A DNA stretch of 11,068 nt from Rikenellaceae bacterium (GCA_020859875.1 JAJBVJ010000169.1:1-11068); one strand, 5' to 3'; counted from the stretch's first letter, positions 1 through 7,308 are shown. Numbers and translations: made by a program. Notes: generated by a model not told the origin, from the letters alone.

Positions 1-130
1 TTGTAATAAATTGATTCGCAATTTAGTTTCGAAAAATGACAAACCCGTTTGTACTATATTCAAGAGCCGTTTTAACGGAAATGAAATTTAATTTTACCTT
101 TTTAACTTACTATTATCCCGGTTTTAACTC
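1..130 (+). promoter_or_regulatory. AT-rich leader of bioA with two inverted repeats and a possible promoter
   Basis: This stretch is far more AT-rich than the genes and has no convincing ORF. Two short inverted repeats are visible: ACAAAC-CC-GTTTGT at 39-52 and CCGTT-TT-AACGG at 67-78, with centres 27 bp apart. A possible Bacteroidota-type promoter has TAGTTTCG at 24-31 (one mismatch to TAnnTTTG), with a TTG at 1-3 that could be the end of a -33 TTTG box cut by the window edge, 20 nt upstream. If so, transcription would start near 38, next to the first repeat, which is where a repressor operator would be expected. No Shine-Dalgarno sequence is seen before the bioA ATG. The repeats are seen directly; promoter and operator roles are inferred. 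Confidence 0.35.
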
Positions 131-1435
131 ATGAATGCAATATCGGATACAAAAAAAGACCCGAAAAAAATGCTCGAATTTGACAAAGCCCACATCTGGC
201 ATCCCTATACCTCTATGGCCGACCCGCTCCCGGTCTATCCCGTAAAGGGCGCTCGGGGTGCCACGATCGAGCTCTGCGACGGAACCCTCCTTACAGACGG
301 CATGTCTTCGTGGTGGTGTGCCGTCCACGGGTATGGACATCCCGTGCTCGACGGCGCCCTGACCGGTCAGCTCTCCCGCATGGCCCATGTAATGTTCGGC
401 GGACTCACTCACCGGCCGGCCGTCGAACTGGCCGAAAAACTCGTCGGAATGACCCCTGCGGGTCTCGATAAGGTTTTCTACTGCGACTCGGGTTCGGTGG
501 CCGTAGAGGTTGCGGCTAAAATGGCCATCCAGTATATGCAGTCGACCGGAAACAAAAACCGGACCAAACTTGCTACCGTGCGCGGCGGATATCACGGCGA
601 TACGTGGCATGCCATGTCAGTTTGCGACCCCGAAGTGGGTATGCATGCGCTTTATCGCGGTGCCCTGCCGCTGCAATACTTCGCAGCGAGGCCCGCCGTC
701 CCTTTCGGTGGAAGGTGGGATGCCGCCGCTCTCGGCCCGGTGGAAGAACTTTTGGAGGCGCACGGCGATCGGATAGCCGCCCTGATTCTGGAGCCCGTCG
801 TTCAGGGGGCCGGAGGGATGTGGTTCTACCATCCCGAATACCTCGCTGGAGTGCGCCGGTTATGCGACCGGCACGGCATCCTTCTAATTGCCGACGAAAT
901 AGCCACGGGGTTTGGCCGCACGGGGAAAATGTTTGCCTGCGAGTGGGCGGGTATAACGCCCGATGTCATGTGTCTCGGAAAGGCTATCACGGGCGGGTAT
1001 ATGAGCTTTGCAGCCGTAATGGCCACCGACCGTGTGGCGATGGGAATATCCGAAAACCCGCCGCACGTGTTTATGCACGGCCCCACTTTTATGGGCAACC
1101 CCCTGGCGTGCGCCGTGGCAAACGCTTCGCTCGATATGATCGCAGATCCCGCCGCACTGCAGAATGTGTCCCGCATAGAGGCGGGTCTGAAAGAGCTCTT
1201 GGCGCCGGCGGCCTCACTTGCCGTTGTGAAGGACGTTCGTATCTTAGGGGCGATCGGCGTGCTGGAACTACACAAACCCGTAGATATGGCCTTTATCCAA
1301 AGAAGATGTGTAGAGGAAGGGGTATGGATACGGCCGTTCGGGAGACTTTTTTATGTGATGCCCCCCTATATTATTTCCGATGGGGAGCTCGAAAAATTAT
1401 GCAGGGCCATGCTTCGCATCACTTCGGAGATTTAA
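131..1435 (+). CDS. bioA: Adenosylmethionine-8-amino-7-oxononanoate aminotransferase (BioA)
   Basis: PLP-dependent class III aminotransferase of biotin synthesis. It converts 8-amino-7-oxononanoate (KAPA) to 7,8-diaminopelargonate using S-adenosylmethionine as amino donor, in the cytoplasm. The 434-residue protein has the usual family length. Visible motifs: HPYTSM near residue 24 (substrate-site Tyr26), SSWWCAVHGYGHP at 59-71, the PLP-phosphate region CDSGSVAVEVA at 118-128, DEIATGFGRTG at 255-265 (Asp255 for the PLP ring nitrogen), LGKAITGGY with the Schiff-base lysine Lys284, GPTFMGNPLAC at 317-327, and RPFG with Arg401 for the substrate carboxylate. WWC and HPYTSM distinguish BioA from ornithine and GABA aminotransferases. 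The ATG at 131 follows an AT-rich leader without a Shine-Dalgarno sequence. It is the only + strand gene here and converges on the membrane protein gene. Other bio genes, if adjacent, lie left of the window. Confidence 0.96.
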   Translation: MNAISDTKKDPKKMLEFDKAHIWHPYTSMADPLPVYPVKGARGATIELCDGTLLTDGMSSWWCAVHGYGHPVLDGALTGQLSRMAHVMFGGLTHRPAVELAEKLVGMTPAGLDKVFYCDSGSVAVEVAAKMAIQYMQSTGNKNRTKLATVRGGYHGDTWHAMSVCDPEVGMHALYRGALPLQYFAARPAVPFGGRWDAAALGPVEELLEAHGDRIAALILEPVVQGAGGMWFYHPEYLAGVRRLCDRHGILLIADEIATGFGRTGKMFACEWAGITPDVMCLGKAITGGYMSFAAVMATDRVAMGISENPPHVFMHGPTFMGNPLACAVANASLDMIADPAALQNVSRIEAGLKELLAPAASLAVVKDVRILGAIGVLELHKPVDMAFIQRRCVEEGVWIRPFGRLFYVMPPYIISDGELEKLCRAMLRITSEI

Positions 1436-1483
1436 TATCGGGAGGCTATTTGGGAACTCGGCGGAAATCCACTATAACCTCAG

Positions 1484-1509
1484 AAAAAAGGGTTGCCGCA
1501 GGCAGGCCC
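1484..1509 (-). terminator. Intrinsic terminator of the cdaA-to-membrane-protein operon
   Basis: Read on the minus strand: GGG-CC-TGCC-TGC-GGCA-A-CCC followed at once by six T. The stem has 4 + 3 base pairs with a small internal loop (CC against A) and a 3-nt loop. It lies 44-69 bp past the membrane protein stop codon, where the terminator of the leftward operon is expected. On the + strand the same hairpin has no T tract after it, so it would not serve bioA well; no other good + strand terminator was seen in 1436-1552. Confidence 0.7.
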
Positions 1510-1552
1510 GGATCTGGGGATAGTTGCGCCGGCAGGTTAAATATTTGATCCT

Positions 1553-2626
1553 TTAGAGATAGGTTATTATCGGAATAATACTTGCCGCCGCTGCTGAAGC
1601 GACAAGAAGGATGTACAGTATCGTGGGCACCGGGGAGCGGTGCTTCACGAAAAATACCGGAGCGAGGATCGCGGCCGGGATCGCCAGCACGGGGAAATTC
1701 CCGCTGCCGCCCGAGGGGAGCGCCAGCGAGATTACAGCCAGCAGGAGAAACCAGATGGCGTAGATATGTATCTTGTATGCACGGGTGCGCATATCCGACG
1801 ACATCGTGAAGAATCCGACTGCCGACATTATAAGCGTCACCGCCAGAAGACCGGTAGTCAAGAGCCGGGCGATCCCGGCCGGGGTGGATGCCAGTGCAGC
1901 CGCCGCCCCGGACAGCCCTGCCGCCCTGCCGCCTATCGACTGCGGGAATCCGGCCGTAAATTCCCGCCAGATATCCACGAACAAACCCGTGAACTCGTTA
2001 CCGCAGGCCCACCATATATATGCGGTGAAAAGGGCCGGGAGCAGGCTCCCGATGAGGGCGACGAATGTTTCCCGCCCGCCCCGGCGGAAGATTGCCATAG
2101 CTGCGGGGATCATAAGGAGGTAAATCGCATTCGGTGGATCCAGCAGCGGGGTTATCCCAATAAAGAAAGCTCCTTTGAAGGTGGAGCCGAAGCTGTCGCT
2201 CCTTACAAAAGAGGAAATAAAGGCTATGGAGGCCTGTACAAGCAGCCATGCAGCGACTACGGCCGAGAGATCGTACACAGGGAAACATATCCCGCAAGCC
2301 ACAAGCAGATAAAAAATAGCGGGAAGATAGGTACGGGTGGCGTATACGAGGTTTCTCGATACGGTCTTGGTGATTAGGAAGGCGTTTACAAAGATCAGAA
2401 GGAGGGTTAATGCACCGGCCGCCGCCGGATAATGCGACAGCGCCCCGTTGATATAAAAGCCCGGGAGGAAGCTACCCTCTTCGGCTGCATAGGTAAGGGA
2501 CATTGCGGCATCGCCGGCCGTGCCGGCGATGCCGCAGAGGGATGAGGCCCAGAAGAGGGCGGCCAGCAGCAGGAACTGGACGATGGTCGCGCCGAAAGAC
2601 TGCATGGTAACATCCGTCTGCATCAT
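1553..2626 (-). CDS. Polytopic membrane protein of unknown function
   Basis: A 357-residue protein dominated by hydrophobic segments. I count about ten likely membrane spans, near residues 18-37, 66-86, 99-118, 119-138, 152-182 (perhaps two short spans around a DPPN sequence), 186-210, 255-275, 286-306, 313-330 and 333-357. No catalytic or transport motif that I recognise is present. The plan recalls Bacteroidota-restricted polytopic families of about 300 residues annotated only as DUFs (DUF6427 is one candidate), but I cannot assign it from sequence alone. It starts 19 bp after purD with ATGATG, so Met1 or Met2 could be used, and is the last gene before a minus-strand terminator. The reading frame is real: it fills the operon gap, has coherent hydrophobic periodicity and joins its neighbours closely. 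Position suggests co-expression with purD; function is unknown. Confidence 0.8.
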   Translation of the reverse strand: MMQTDVTMQSFGATIVQFLLLAALFWASSLCGIAGTAGDAAMSLTYAAEEGSFLPGFYINGALSHYPAAAGALTLLLIFVNAFLITKTVSRNLVYATRTYLPAIFYLLVACGICFPVYDLSAVVAAWLLVQASIAFISSFVRSDSFGSTFKGAFFIGITPLLDPPNAIYLLMIPAAMAIFRRGGRETFVALIGSLLPALFTAYIWWACGNEFTGLFVDIWREFTAGFPQSIGGRAAGLSGAAAALASTPAGIARLLTTGLLAVTLIMSAVGFFTMSSDMRTRAYKIHIYAIWFLLLAVISLALPSGGSGNFPVLAIPAAILAPVFFVKHRSPVPTILYILLVASAAAASIIPIITYL

Positions 2627-2645
2627 GGCCGCCGGGTGAGGGGGA

Positions 2646-3956
2646 TTAATCTTTACAGTGAGCGAGGTCTTGGCCGATATCCCTGCGGCAGTATTTGCCC
2701 CGGTATTCTATCCGGTCGATGGCCGCATAGCTCTTTGCGAGCGCTTCCTCCAGCGTCTCGCCGAGGGAGGTCACGCTGAGCACCCGGCCCCCGTTGGTCA
2801 CCGTTTTCAAGCCGGACTTTGCGGTTCCTGCCTGGAAGATCAGGGTTTCTGTTCCGGCCGCCGCCTGGTCGAGACCCGTTATTTCGTCGCCCTTTTGGTA
2901 ATCTCCCGGATACCCTCCGGCCACGCACATTACCGTAACCGAGTATTTGGGCGATATTTCGAGCCAGTAGCTGTCGAGGTTGCCGAATGCCATCGATTCG
3001 AATAGTTCTACCATGTCCGATTCTATAAGCGGGAGTATGGCTTCCGTTTCGGGATCGCCCAGCCGCACGTTGTATTCGATCACGTAGGGTTCTCCCCCCA
3101 CGTTCATAAGCCCGATGAAGATGAAGCCGCGGTAGTCGATTTTTTCCCGGGCGAGCCCTTCGACCGTCGGTTCCACTATCCGCGTGCGTACTTTTCCCAT
3201 GAAAACGTCATCGGCGAAGGGGACGGGCGATACGGCTCCCATTCCGCCGGTATTGGGTCCCGTATCGCCTTCACCGATACGCTTGTAGTCCTTGGCGACG
3301 GGAAGCAGCCTGAAATTTTTGCCGTCCGTGGCGACAAAGACCGAACATTCGATACCTTCGAGATATTGTTCGATGACGACCGTATTGCCCGCCGCACCGA
3401 ACTTCCCGCCCAGGATATTCTCCAGCTCGCTTTTGGCCTCGGGCAGGCTCCCGAGGATAAGCACCCCCTTCCCGGCGGCAAGGCCGTCCGCCTTGAGCAC
3501 GTAGGGGGGACGGAGTGATTCGAGCAAACGGAAACCCTCTTCGACCGTCTCCTTCGTGAAGGTCTTATAGTCGGCCGTGGGAATACCGTGGCGGGCCATA
3601 AAACCCTTTGCGAAATCCTTACTGCCTTCGAGCTTGGCCCCCAGCATCGAGGGGCCGATCACCGGGACGTGGTATATCTCGCTGTCCTCGCGGATATAGT
3701 CCTGGAGGCCCTTCACAAGGGGCTCTTCGGGCCCTACGACCACAAGATTTATATTGTTGGTGAGTATGAACTGCTTTACCGTCCCGAAATTGTTCGGGTT
3801 GAGGTCTACGTTCGTGCCGTAGGCGGCCGTGCCGGCATTCCCGGGGGCTATAAAAAGGGCTGCGACCCGGGGGCTCCGGGCGATCTTCCATGCGAGGGCG
3901 CTTTCGCGCCCTCCCGAGCCGAGCAGGAGTATTTTTACTGATTCCGGTAACTTCAT
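2646..3956 (-). CDS. purD: Phosphoribosylamine--glycine ligase (GAR synthetase, PurD)
   Basis: Catalyses the second step of de novo purine synthesis, joining glycine to 5-phosphoribosylamine with ATP to give glycinamide ribonucleotide. At 436 residues it has the family's usual length. The N-terminal domain opens with the conserved ILLLGSGGRESALAWK (9-24) and continues with APGNAGT (37-43) and VVGPEEPLVKGL (73-84). The ATP-grasp part shows KADGLAAGKGV (155-165), GDTGPNTGGMGAVSP (230-244) and the PurD signature YNVRLGDPETEAILPL (295-310), which carries the metal-binding Glu and Asn. The C-terminal domain follows. It begins 31 bp after metX. Eight consecutive A precede the ATG, an A-rich leader of the kind Bacteroidota use in place of a Shine-Dalgarno site. 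No other pur gene is in the window, so purD is separated from any pur cluster and lies in an operon with metYX. Confidence 0.97.
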   Translation of the reverse strand: MKLPESVKILLLGSGGRESALAWKIARSPRVAALFIAPGNAGTAAYGTNVDLNPNNFGTVKQFILTNNINLVVVGPEEPLVKGLQDYIREDSEIYHVPVIGPSMLGAKLEGSKDFAKGFMARHGIPTADYKTFTKETVEEGFRLLESLRPPYVLKADGLAAGKGVLILGSLPEAKSELENILGGKFGAAGNTVVIEQYLEGIECSVFVATDGKNFRLLPVAKDYKRIGEGDTGPNTGGMGAVSPVPFADDVFMGKVRTRIVEPTVEGLAREKIDYRGFIFIGLMNVGGEPYVIEYNVRLGDPETEAILPLIESDMVELFESMAFGNLDSYWLEISPKYSVTVMCVAGGYPGDYQKGDEITGLDQAAAGTETLIFQAGTAKSGLKTVTNGGRVLSVTSLGETLEEALAKSYAAIDRIEYRGKYCRRDIGQDLAHCKD

Positions 3957-3987
3957 TTTTTTTTCAGCGGGTTTAAGTCTTTGGTCT

Positions 3988-5004
3988 TTATCTGGAGTTC
4001 AAAAAAGGCTTTATTATGTCGTTCAGCTTGTCGGCCTCCACAAGGAACCCGTCGTGGCCGAAATCGGAGGCAAGGATGTGGAGCTTGGCCTTCGGTATAT
4101 GCCTGTAAAGATATATCTGCTCGGTCACGGGGAAGATGATGTCGGACGAAATGCCGATAATCAGGGTCGGGCACCCGATCTGCGAGAGGGCGCTCTCGAT
4201 ACCCCCGCGGAACCTCCCCACGTTGTGGGAGTCGAAGGCCTGGGTGAGCCTGTAATAGGAGTAGGCGTCGAACCGCCGGCAGAGCTTGTCGCCCTGGTAC
4301 TGCTGGTATGTTCCGGCGCGAAATCCGGCCACCTTGAAAAAGTTGTCGTTCTCCTGCTGGGTGGCATTGTATGCGACCGAGCCGCGGTAACTCAACAGGC
4401 CCAGCGAGCGGGAAACCCGCATCCCCTTCTTGCCCGCCTCGCCGTCCGGCGTGCCGTAGGTCGGATCGGTCTCGATCGCCATCCTCTGTGATTCGTTGAA
4501 GGCGATTGTCCACGGCTGGCTCTTGGCCGAGGTGGCGATAAGCACGAGTTTTCGGGCAAAGTCCGGCCGGGTGAGGGCCATCTCCATCGCCTGGAACCCG
4601 CCTATCGAGCTGCCGATCACGGCCCTCGCGGAGGCTATTCCCAGGTGGTCGGCCAGCAGGAAATGGGCTGCAACCATGTCCCTGACCGTGATGAAGGGGA
4701 AGGAGCCGTAGTAAGGCCCACCCGTAGCGGGGTCGATACTCAGGGGCCCCGTACTGCCGTAATGCGACCCGATGATATTTGCGCAAACCACGAAATGTCG
4801 GCCCGGGTCGAGGAATCGTCCCCCCTCGACCGTGCCCGGCCACCAATCCGCAACATCGGAATTGGCCGTAAGTGCATGGCACACCCACACGGCATTGTCT
4901 CCTTTGAACCTGCCGAAGGTGTGGTAGGCTATGGTGAGCCCGGGGAGCTCCTCCCCGTTCTCCAGCCTGAACGGCTTGTCGTATTTATAATATTTTACAG
5001 GCAC
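3988..5004 (-). CDS. metX: Homoserine O-acetyltransferase (MetX)
   Basis: Alpha/beta-hydrolase-fold acyltransferase that activates homoserine, normally with acetyl-CoA, to O-acetylhomoserine for methionine synthesis. The 338-residue protein opens with LENGEELPGLTIAYHTFG (14-31), the conserved MetX start region, followed by CHALTANSD (42-50), where the oxyanion-hole region lies. The nucleophile elbow is GSSIGGFQAMEMA with Ser133; the remaining triad residues are Asp288 in SSDIIFP and His317 in GHDGF. Acetyl rather than succinyl donor is inferred from the family and from MetY next door, not proven. The start is a GTG at 5004: an in-frame stop at 5023-5025 lies just upstream, and no ATG lies between. 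The gene follows metY after 95 bp, the only long gap in the operon, which contains possible regulatory structure. Confidence 0.93.
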   Translation of the reverse strand: MPVKYYKYDKPFRLENGEELPGLTIAYHTFGRFKGDNAVWVCHALTANSDVADWWPGTVEGGRFLDPGRHFVVCANIIGSHYGSTGPLSIDPATGGPYYGSFPFITVRDMVAAHFLLADHLGIASARAVIGSSIGGFQAMEMALTRPDFARKLVLIATSAKSQPWTIAFNESQRMAIETDPTYGTPDGEAGKKGMRVSRSLGLLSYRGSVAYNATQQENDNFFKVAGFRAGTYQQYQGDKLCRRFDAYSYYRLTQAFDSHNVGRFRGGIESALSQIGCPTLIIGISSDIIFPVTEQIYLYRHIPKAKLHILASDFGHDGFLVEADKLNDIIKPFLNSR

Positions 5005-5099
5005 TCGGGCGTGTAGCGTTTTTTAGCGTTCGTATTTTCTACGGTCGCTCCCCAGCGAACCGGGTTTACCGGAACTTGCGGAAAGTACCGTATGTCGGC
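5005..5099 (-). promoter_or_regulatory. metY-metX spacer with possible RNA fold and direct repeat
   Basis: This is the only sizeable gap in an otherwise tight operon. On the minus strand, TACGGT (5092-5087) can pair with ACCGTA (5045-5040), enclosing two small hairpins: CCGG-TAAAC-CCGG (5072-5060) and CGCT-GGGG-AGCG (5057-5046), giving a possible three-way junction. Nearer the metX GTG lies a 7-bp direct repeat, AACGCTA on the minus strand, at 5024-5030 and 5014-5020, so the period is 10 bp. The pairings are seen directly but are short; any role as attenuator, protein-binding leader or operator is inference. It does not match the SAM-II riboswitch consensus that often precedes metX. Confidence 0.3.
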
Positions 5100-6392
5100 T
5101 CATTTTTCCAGCGCACGGAAAGCGTTTTCGAAATCTTCCTTCAGGTCGTTTATATGCTCGATCCCGGCCGAAATTCGCAGCATGGATTCGGGTATTCCGG
5201 CGGCCCGGAGCGCCGCACCGTCCAGTTGGGAGTGGGTCGTCGCGGCGGGTTGGATAATAAGGGTCTTGTTATCCCCCACGTTGGCAAGGTGCGAAACCAG
5301 ACGGAGCGAGTCGACGAATTGGGCCGCATCTTCGCGTCCCCCCTCGAGTACGACCGAAAGCACCGCCCCGAAACCATTGCGGAGATATTTTTTTGCAAGG
5401 CCGTGGGTGGGATGGTTCTCCAGGCCGGGATAGCAGACGCTCTCTACCTTCGGGTGGGCGGAGAACCAGCGGGCCAGTTCCATCGCATTGTCGCACTGGC
5501 GCTGTACCCGGAGCGAGAGGGTCTCCAGCCCCACCGTTATCATAAATGAGTTGAAGGGGGCGATTGCGGGGCCCAGGTCACGCAGCCCTTCCACCCGGCA
5601 TTTGGCGATGAAGGCCAGGGGGCCGAACCTCTCAGGAAACGACATGCCGTGGTAGCTTGCCGACGGGTTCGATACCAGGGGGAACTTCCCGCCCGTCCAG
5701 TCGAACCGGCCGCTGTCCACTATCACACCGCCCATAGAGGTGCCGTGGCCGCCCATCCATTTTGTCGCCGACTCCACCACTATATCCGCCCCATGCTCGA
5801 GCGGGCGGCATATGTATCCGCAGGCCCCGAAAGTATTGTCGACCACAACCGGTACACCCAGGGTGTGTGCAGCGGCGGCCAACGCCTCGAAATCGGGAAC
5901 CGAGAAGTTGGAATTGCTGATGCTCTCCACGTAAAAGCACCTGGTCTTTTCGTCCGCCAGGGCAAGAAAATCCTCCGGGGAGTTGGATGCCGCCATCCGG
6001 CATTCGATACCGAAGCCGCGGAAGGTGTTTTTGAACTGGTTGTATGTCCCCCCGTAGAGGTAGGGACTCGATACGAGATTGTCACCCTCCTCCATAAAGG
6101 CCGTAAGGGCCACGAGCTGGGCCGCATGGCCGGAGGCCACGGCCAGGGCGGCGGCGCCGCCCTCGAGGGCCGCCGCGCGGTCTTCCAGCACGGCGGTGGT
6201 TGGATTCTGGAGCCTTGTATAGATATTTCCCGGCTCGCGTAGGGCGAACAGGTCGGCCCCGTGCTGTGAGCTCTGAAACATGTATGCCGCGGTCTGGTAA
6301 ATAGGGACGGCCCGCGAGAGGGTCTGCCCGTCGGGAACCTGTCCTGCGTGCACCTGCAGGGTTTCGAACCTGTATTTTTTATCTTCTGCCAT
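5100..6392 (-). CDS. metY: O-acetylhomoserine sulfhydrylase (MetY)
   Basis: PLP-dependent Cys/Met-metabolism enzyme that condenses O-acetylhomoserine with sulfide to give homocysteine in the cytoplasm. The 430-residue length is typical of MetY and longer than most cystathionine gamma-synthases (about 380-400), supporting the sulfhydrylase call. Visible features are the start FETLQVHAGQVPDG (9-22), YTRLQNPT (58-65; Tyr58 and Arg60 contact the neighbour's PLP phosphate), ASGHAAQLVAL (86-96), VVDNTFGACGYICRPLEHGA (183-202; Asp185 for the PLP ring), ESATKWMGGHGTSMGG with the Schiff-base Lys211, and SLRLVSHLANVGDNKTL (361-377), a strong MetY feature. The ATG lies 24 bp after cdaA. With metX immediately downstream it completes the direct sulfhydrylation route. 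A small chance remains that it also uses O-acetylserine. Confidence 0.95.
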   Translation of the reverse strand: MAEDKKYRFETLQVHAGQVPDGQTLSRAVPIYQTAAYMFQSSQHGADLFALREPGNIYTRLQNPTTAVLEDRAAALEGGAAALAVASGHAAQLVALTAFMEEGDNLVSSPYLYGGTYNQFKNTFRGFGIECRMAASNSPEDFLALADEKTRCFYVESISNSNFSVPDFEALAAAAHTLGVPVVVDNTFGACGYICRPLEHGADIVVESATKWMGGHGTSMGGVIVDSGRFDWTGGKFPLVSNPSASYHGMSFPERFGPLAFIAKCRVEGLRDLGPAIAPFNSFMITVGLETLSLRVQRQCDNAMELARWFSAHPKVESVCYPGLENHPTHGLAKKYLRNGFGAVLSVVLEGGREDAAQFVDSLRLVSHLANVGDNKTLIIQPAATTHSQLDGAALRAAGIPESMLRISAGIEHINDLKEDFENAFRALEK

Positions 6393-6416
6393 TCTAATTT
6401 ACTGTTTCCCGGCGAA

Positions 6417-7235
6417 TTATATAGCGGCTGTCGCTTCGGCTTTGGCCTGCTCTTCGGTAACGGTCTCCATCATGGCCAGCAGTTCCTGGTAGAGCGCATC
6501 GGAGGCGACGCCGATTTTTATTTTGCCGTTGCGGGCGATGGAGATGGCGCCCGTCTCTTCGGAAACCACCACCACTATGGCGTCGGTGATCTCGGTAACC
6601 CCGAGGGCTGCCCTGTGGCGCATCCCGAAGGAGATCGGAACGTCGCTCTGCGTGGAGGGCAGGACGCATTTGGCAGCGACGATGCGTCCGTCGTTTACCA
6701 CCACTGCCCCGTCGTGCATCGGCGAGTTCTTAAAAAAAATATTCTTCAGAAGCGATGAACTGATATTGGCATCGAGCGTGATCCCGGTATCGGTGATAAA
6801 CCCCAGGTCGACATATTCCTGAATGACGATCAGCGCCCCGGTCTTGCTTGCCGACATATCGGCACAGGCTTTCACCATCGGATTGAGGAAACTCATGTCG
6901 CTGTGCTTTTCCTCCCGGAAATCCAGCAGCTTGCCGAAAAACGAGGAGCGCCGCTGGCGGCTCCGTTTGCCGAGCACCTGCAGAAAGCACCTTATCTCGG
7001 GCTGGAATACCACGATCAGCGCAACTACGCCCACACCTATGATATGGCCCAGTACGGCCGAGAGCATCTCCATATTCAGGGCTCTCACCACGATCCACAG
7101 AAGGTAGATGAGTATTATCCCCGTCAGGATATTGGGGGCCTGCGTCCCGCGGGTGATCTTGTACATGTAGTACATTATCACCGCTATCGAGAAGATGTCC
7201 AGTATGTCGACGATAGTTATCCGAATAAAATCCAT
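6417..7235 (-). CDS. cdaA: Diadenylate cyclase CdaA (DacA family)
   Basis: Membrane-bound enzyme that makes cyclic di-AMP from two ATP. I chose the ATG at 7235, giving 272 residues starting MDFIRITIVDIL; an in-frame TTG four codons upstream (7247) is possible but less likely. The N-terminus has three predicted membrane helices, near residues 6-26, 35-50 and 57-78, followed by VVFQPEIRCFLQVLGKR (75-91), highly conserved in CdaA. The cyclase (DAC/DisA_N) domain has both active-site motifs: HDGAVVV with Asp-Gly-Ala at 175-177, and FGMRHRAALG with Arg-His-Arg at 206-208. The tail is short and rich in Ala and Glu. Neither cdaR nor glmM, the usual Firmicutes neighbours, is present, nor folP. It is the first gene of a leftward operon with metY, metX and purD. 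Adenine as the base is assumed from the family. Confidence 0.94.
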   Translation of the reverse strand: MDFIRITIVDILDIFSIAVIMYYMYKITRGTQAPNILTGIILIYLLWIVVRALNMEMLSAVLGHIIGVGVVALIVVFQPEIRCFLQVLGKRSRQRRSSFFGKLLDFREEKHSDMSFLNPMVKACADMSASKTGALIVIQEYVDLGFITDTGITLDANISSSLLKNIFFKNSPMHDGAVVVNDGRIVAAKCVLPSTQSDVPISFGMRHRAALGVTEITDAIVVVVSEETGAISIARNGKIKIGVASDALYQELLAMMETVTEEQAKAEATAAI

Positions 7236-7264
7236 CGGGCTTCCCAATATTTATTTGCAAACAA

Positions 7265-7272
7265 CAAATTTA
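7265..7272 (-). promoter_or_regulatory. Candidate -7 promoter element for the cdaA operon
   Basis: The minus strand reads TAAATTTG, a perfect match to the Bacteroidota -7 consensus TAnnTTTG, about 30 bp before the cdaA ATG and just downstream of the secDF terminator. Transcription would begin near 7258, leaving a leader of about 20 nt. No clear TTTG -33 box is seen at the expected distance (around 7290-7296), so the promoter is incomplete by consensus. Position between a terminator and a gene start is the main support. Confidence 0.4.
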
Positions 7273-7308
7273 ATCAAATTCCAATAATAACGTCCGCGCG
7301 ATCCCATT

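Noticed and set aside
604..1548. Long + strand ORF of 314 codons overlapping bioA in another frame
   Set aside because: It is rich in Arg, Gly and Pro, matches no family and lies over the well-conserved BioA frame; it is a shadow frame of GC-rich DNA.
1640..2377. Long + strand ORF of 245 codons opposite the membrane protein gene
   Set aside because: Charged low-complexity translation without family features; the opposite strand gives a coherent membrane protein in a tight operon.
3953..4888. 311-codon minus-strand ORF overlapping metX
   Set aside because: It lies in another frame over the conserved MetX sequence and its Gly/Arg/Pro-rich translation has no recognisable domain.
5005..5099. 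SAM-II riboswitch upstream of metX
   Set aside because: A GCTAAAAA segment recalls the 3' part of SAM-II, but the conserved 5' CTGATTTAAC segment and the pseudoknot pairing are absent.
7236..7247. TTG start for cdaA four codons upstream
   Set aside because: The ATG at 7235 places the first membrane helix at the normal N-terminus; the added residues carry no conserved sequence and TTG starts are rare.
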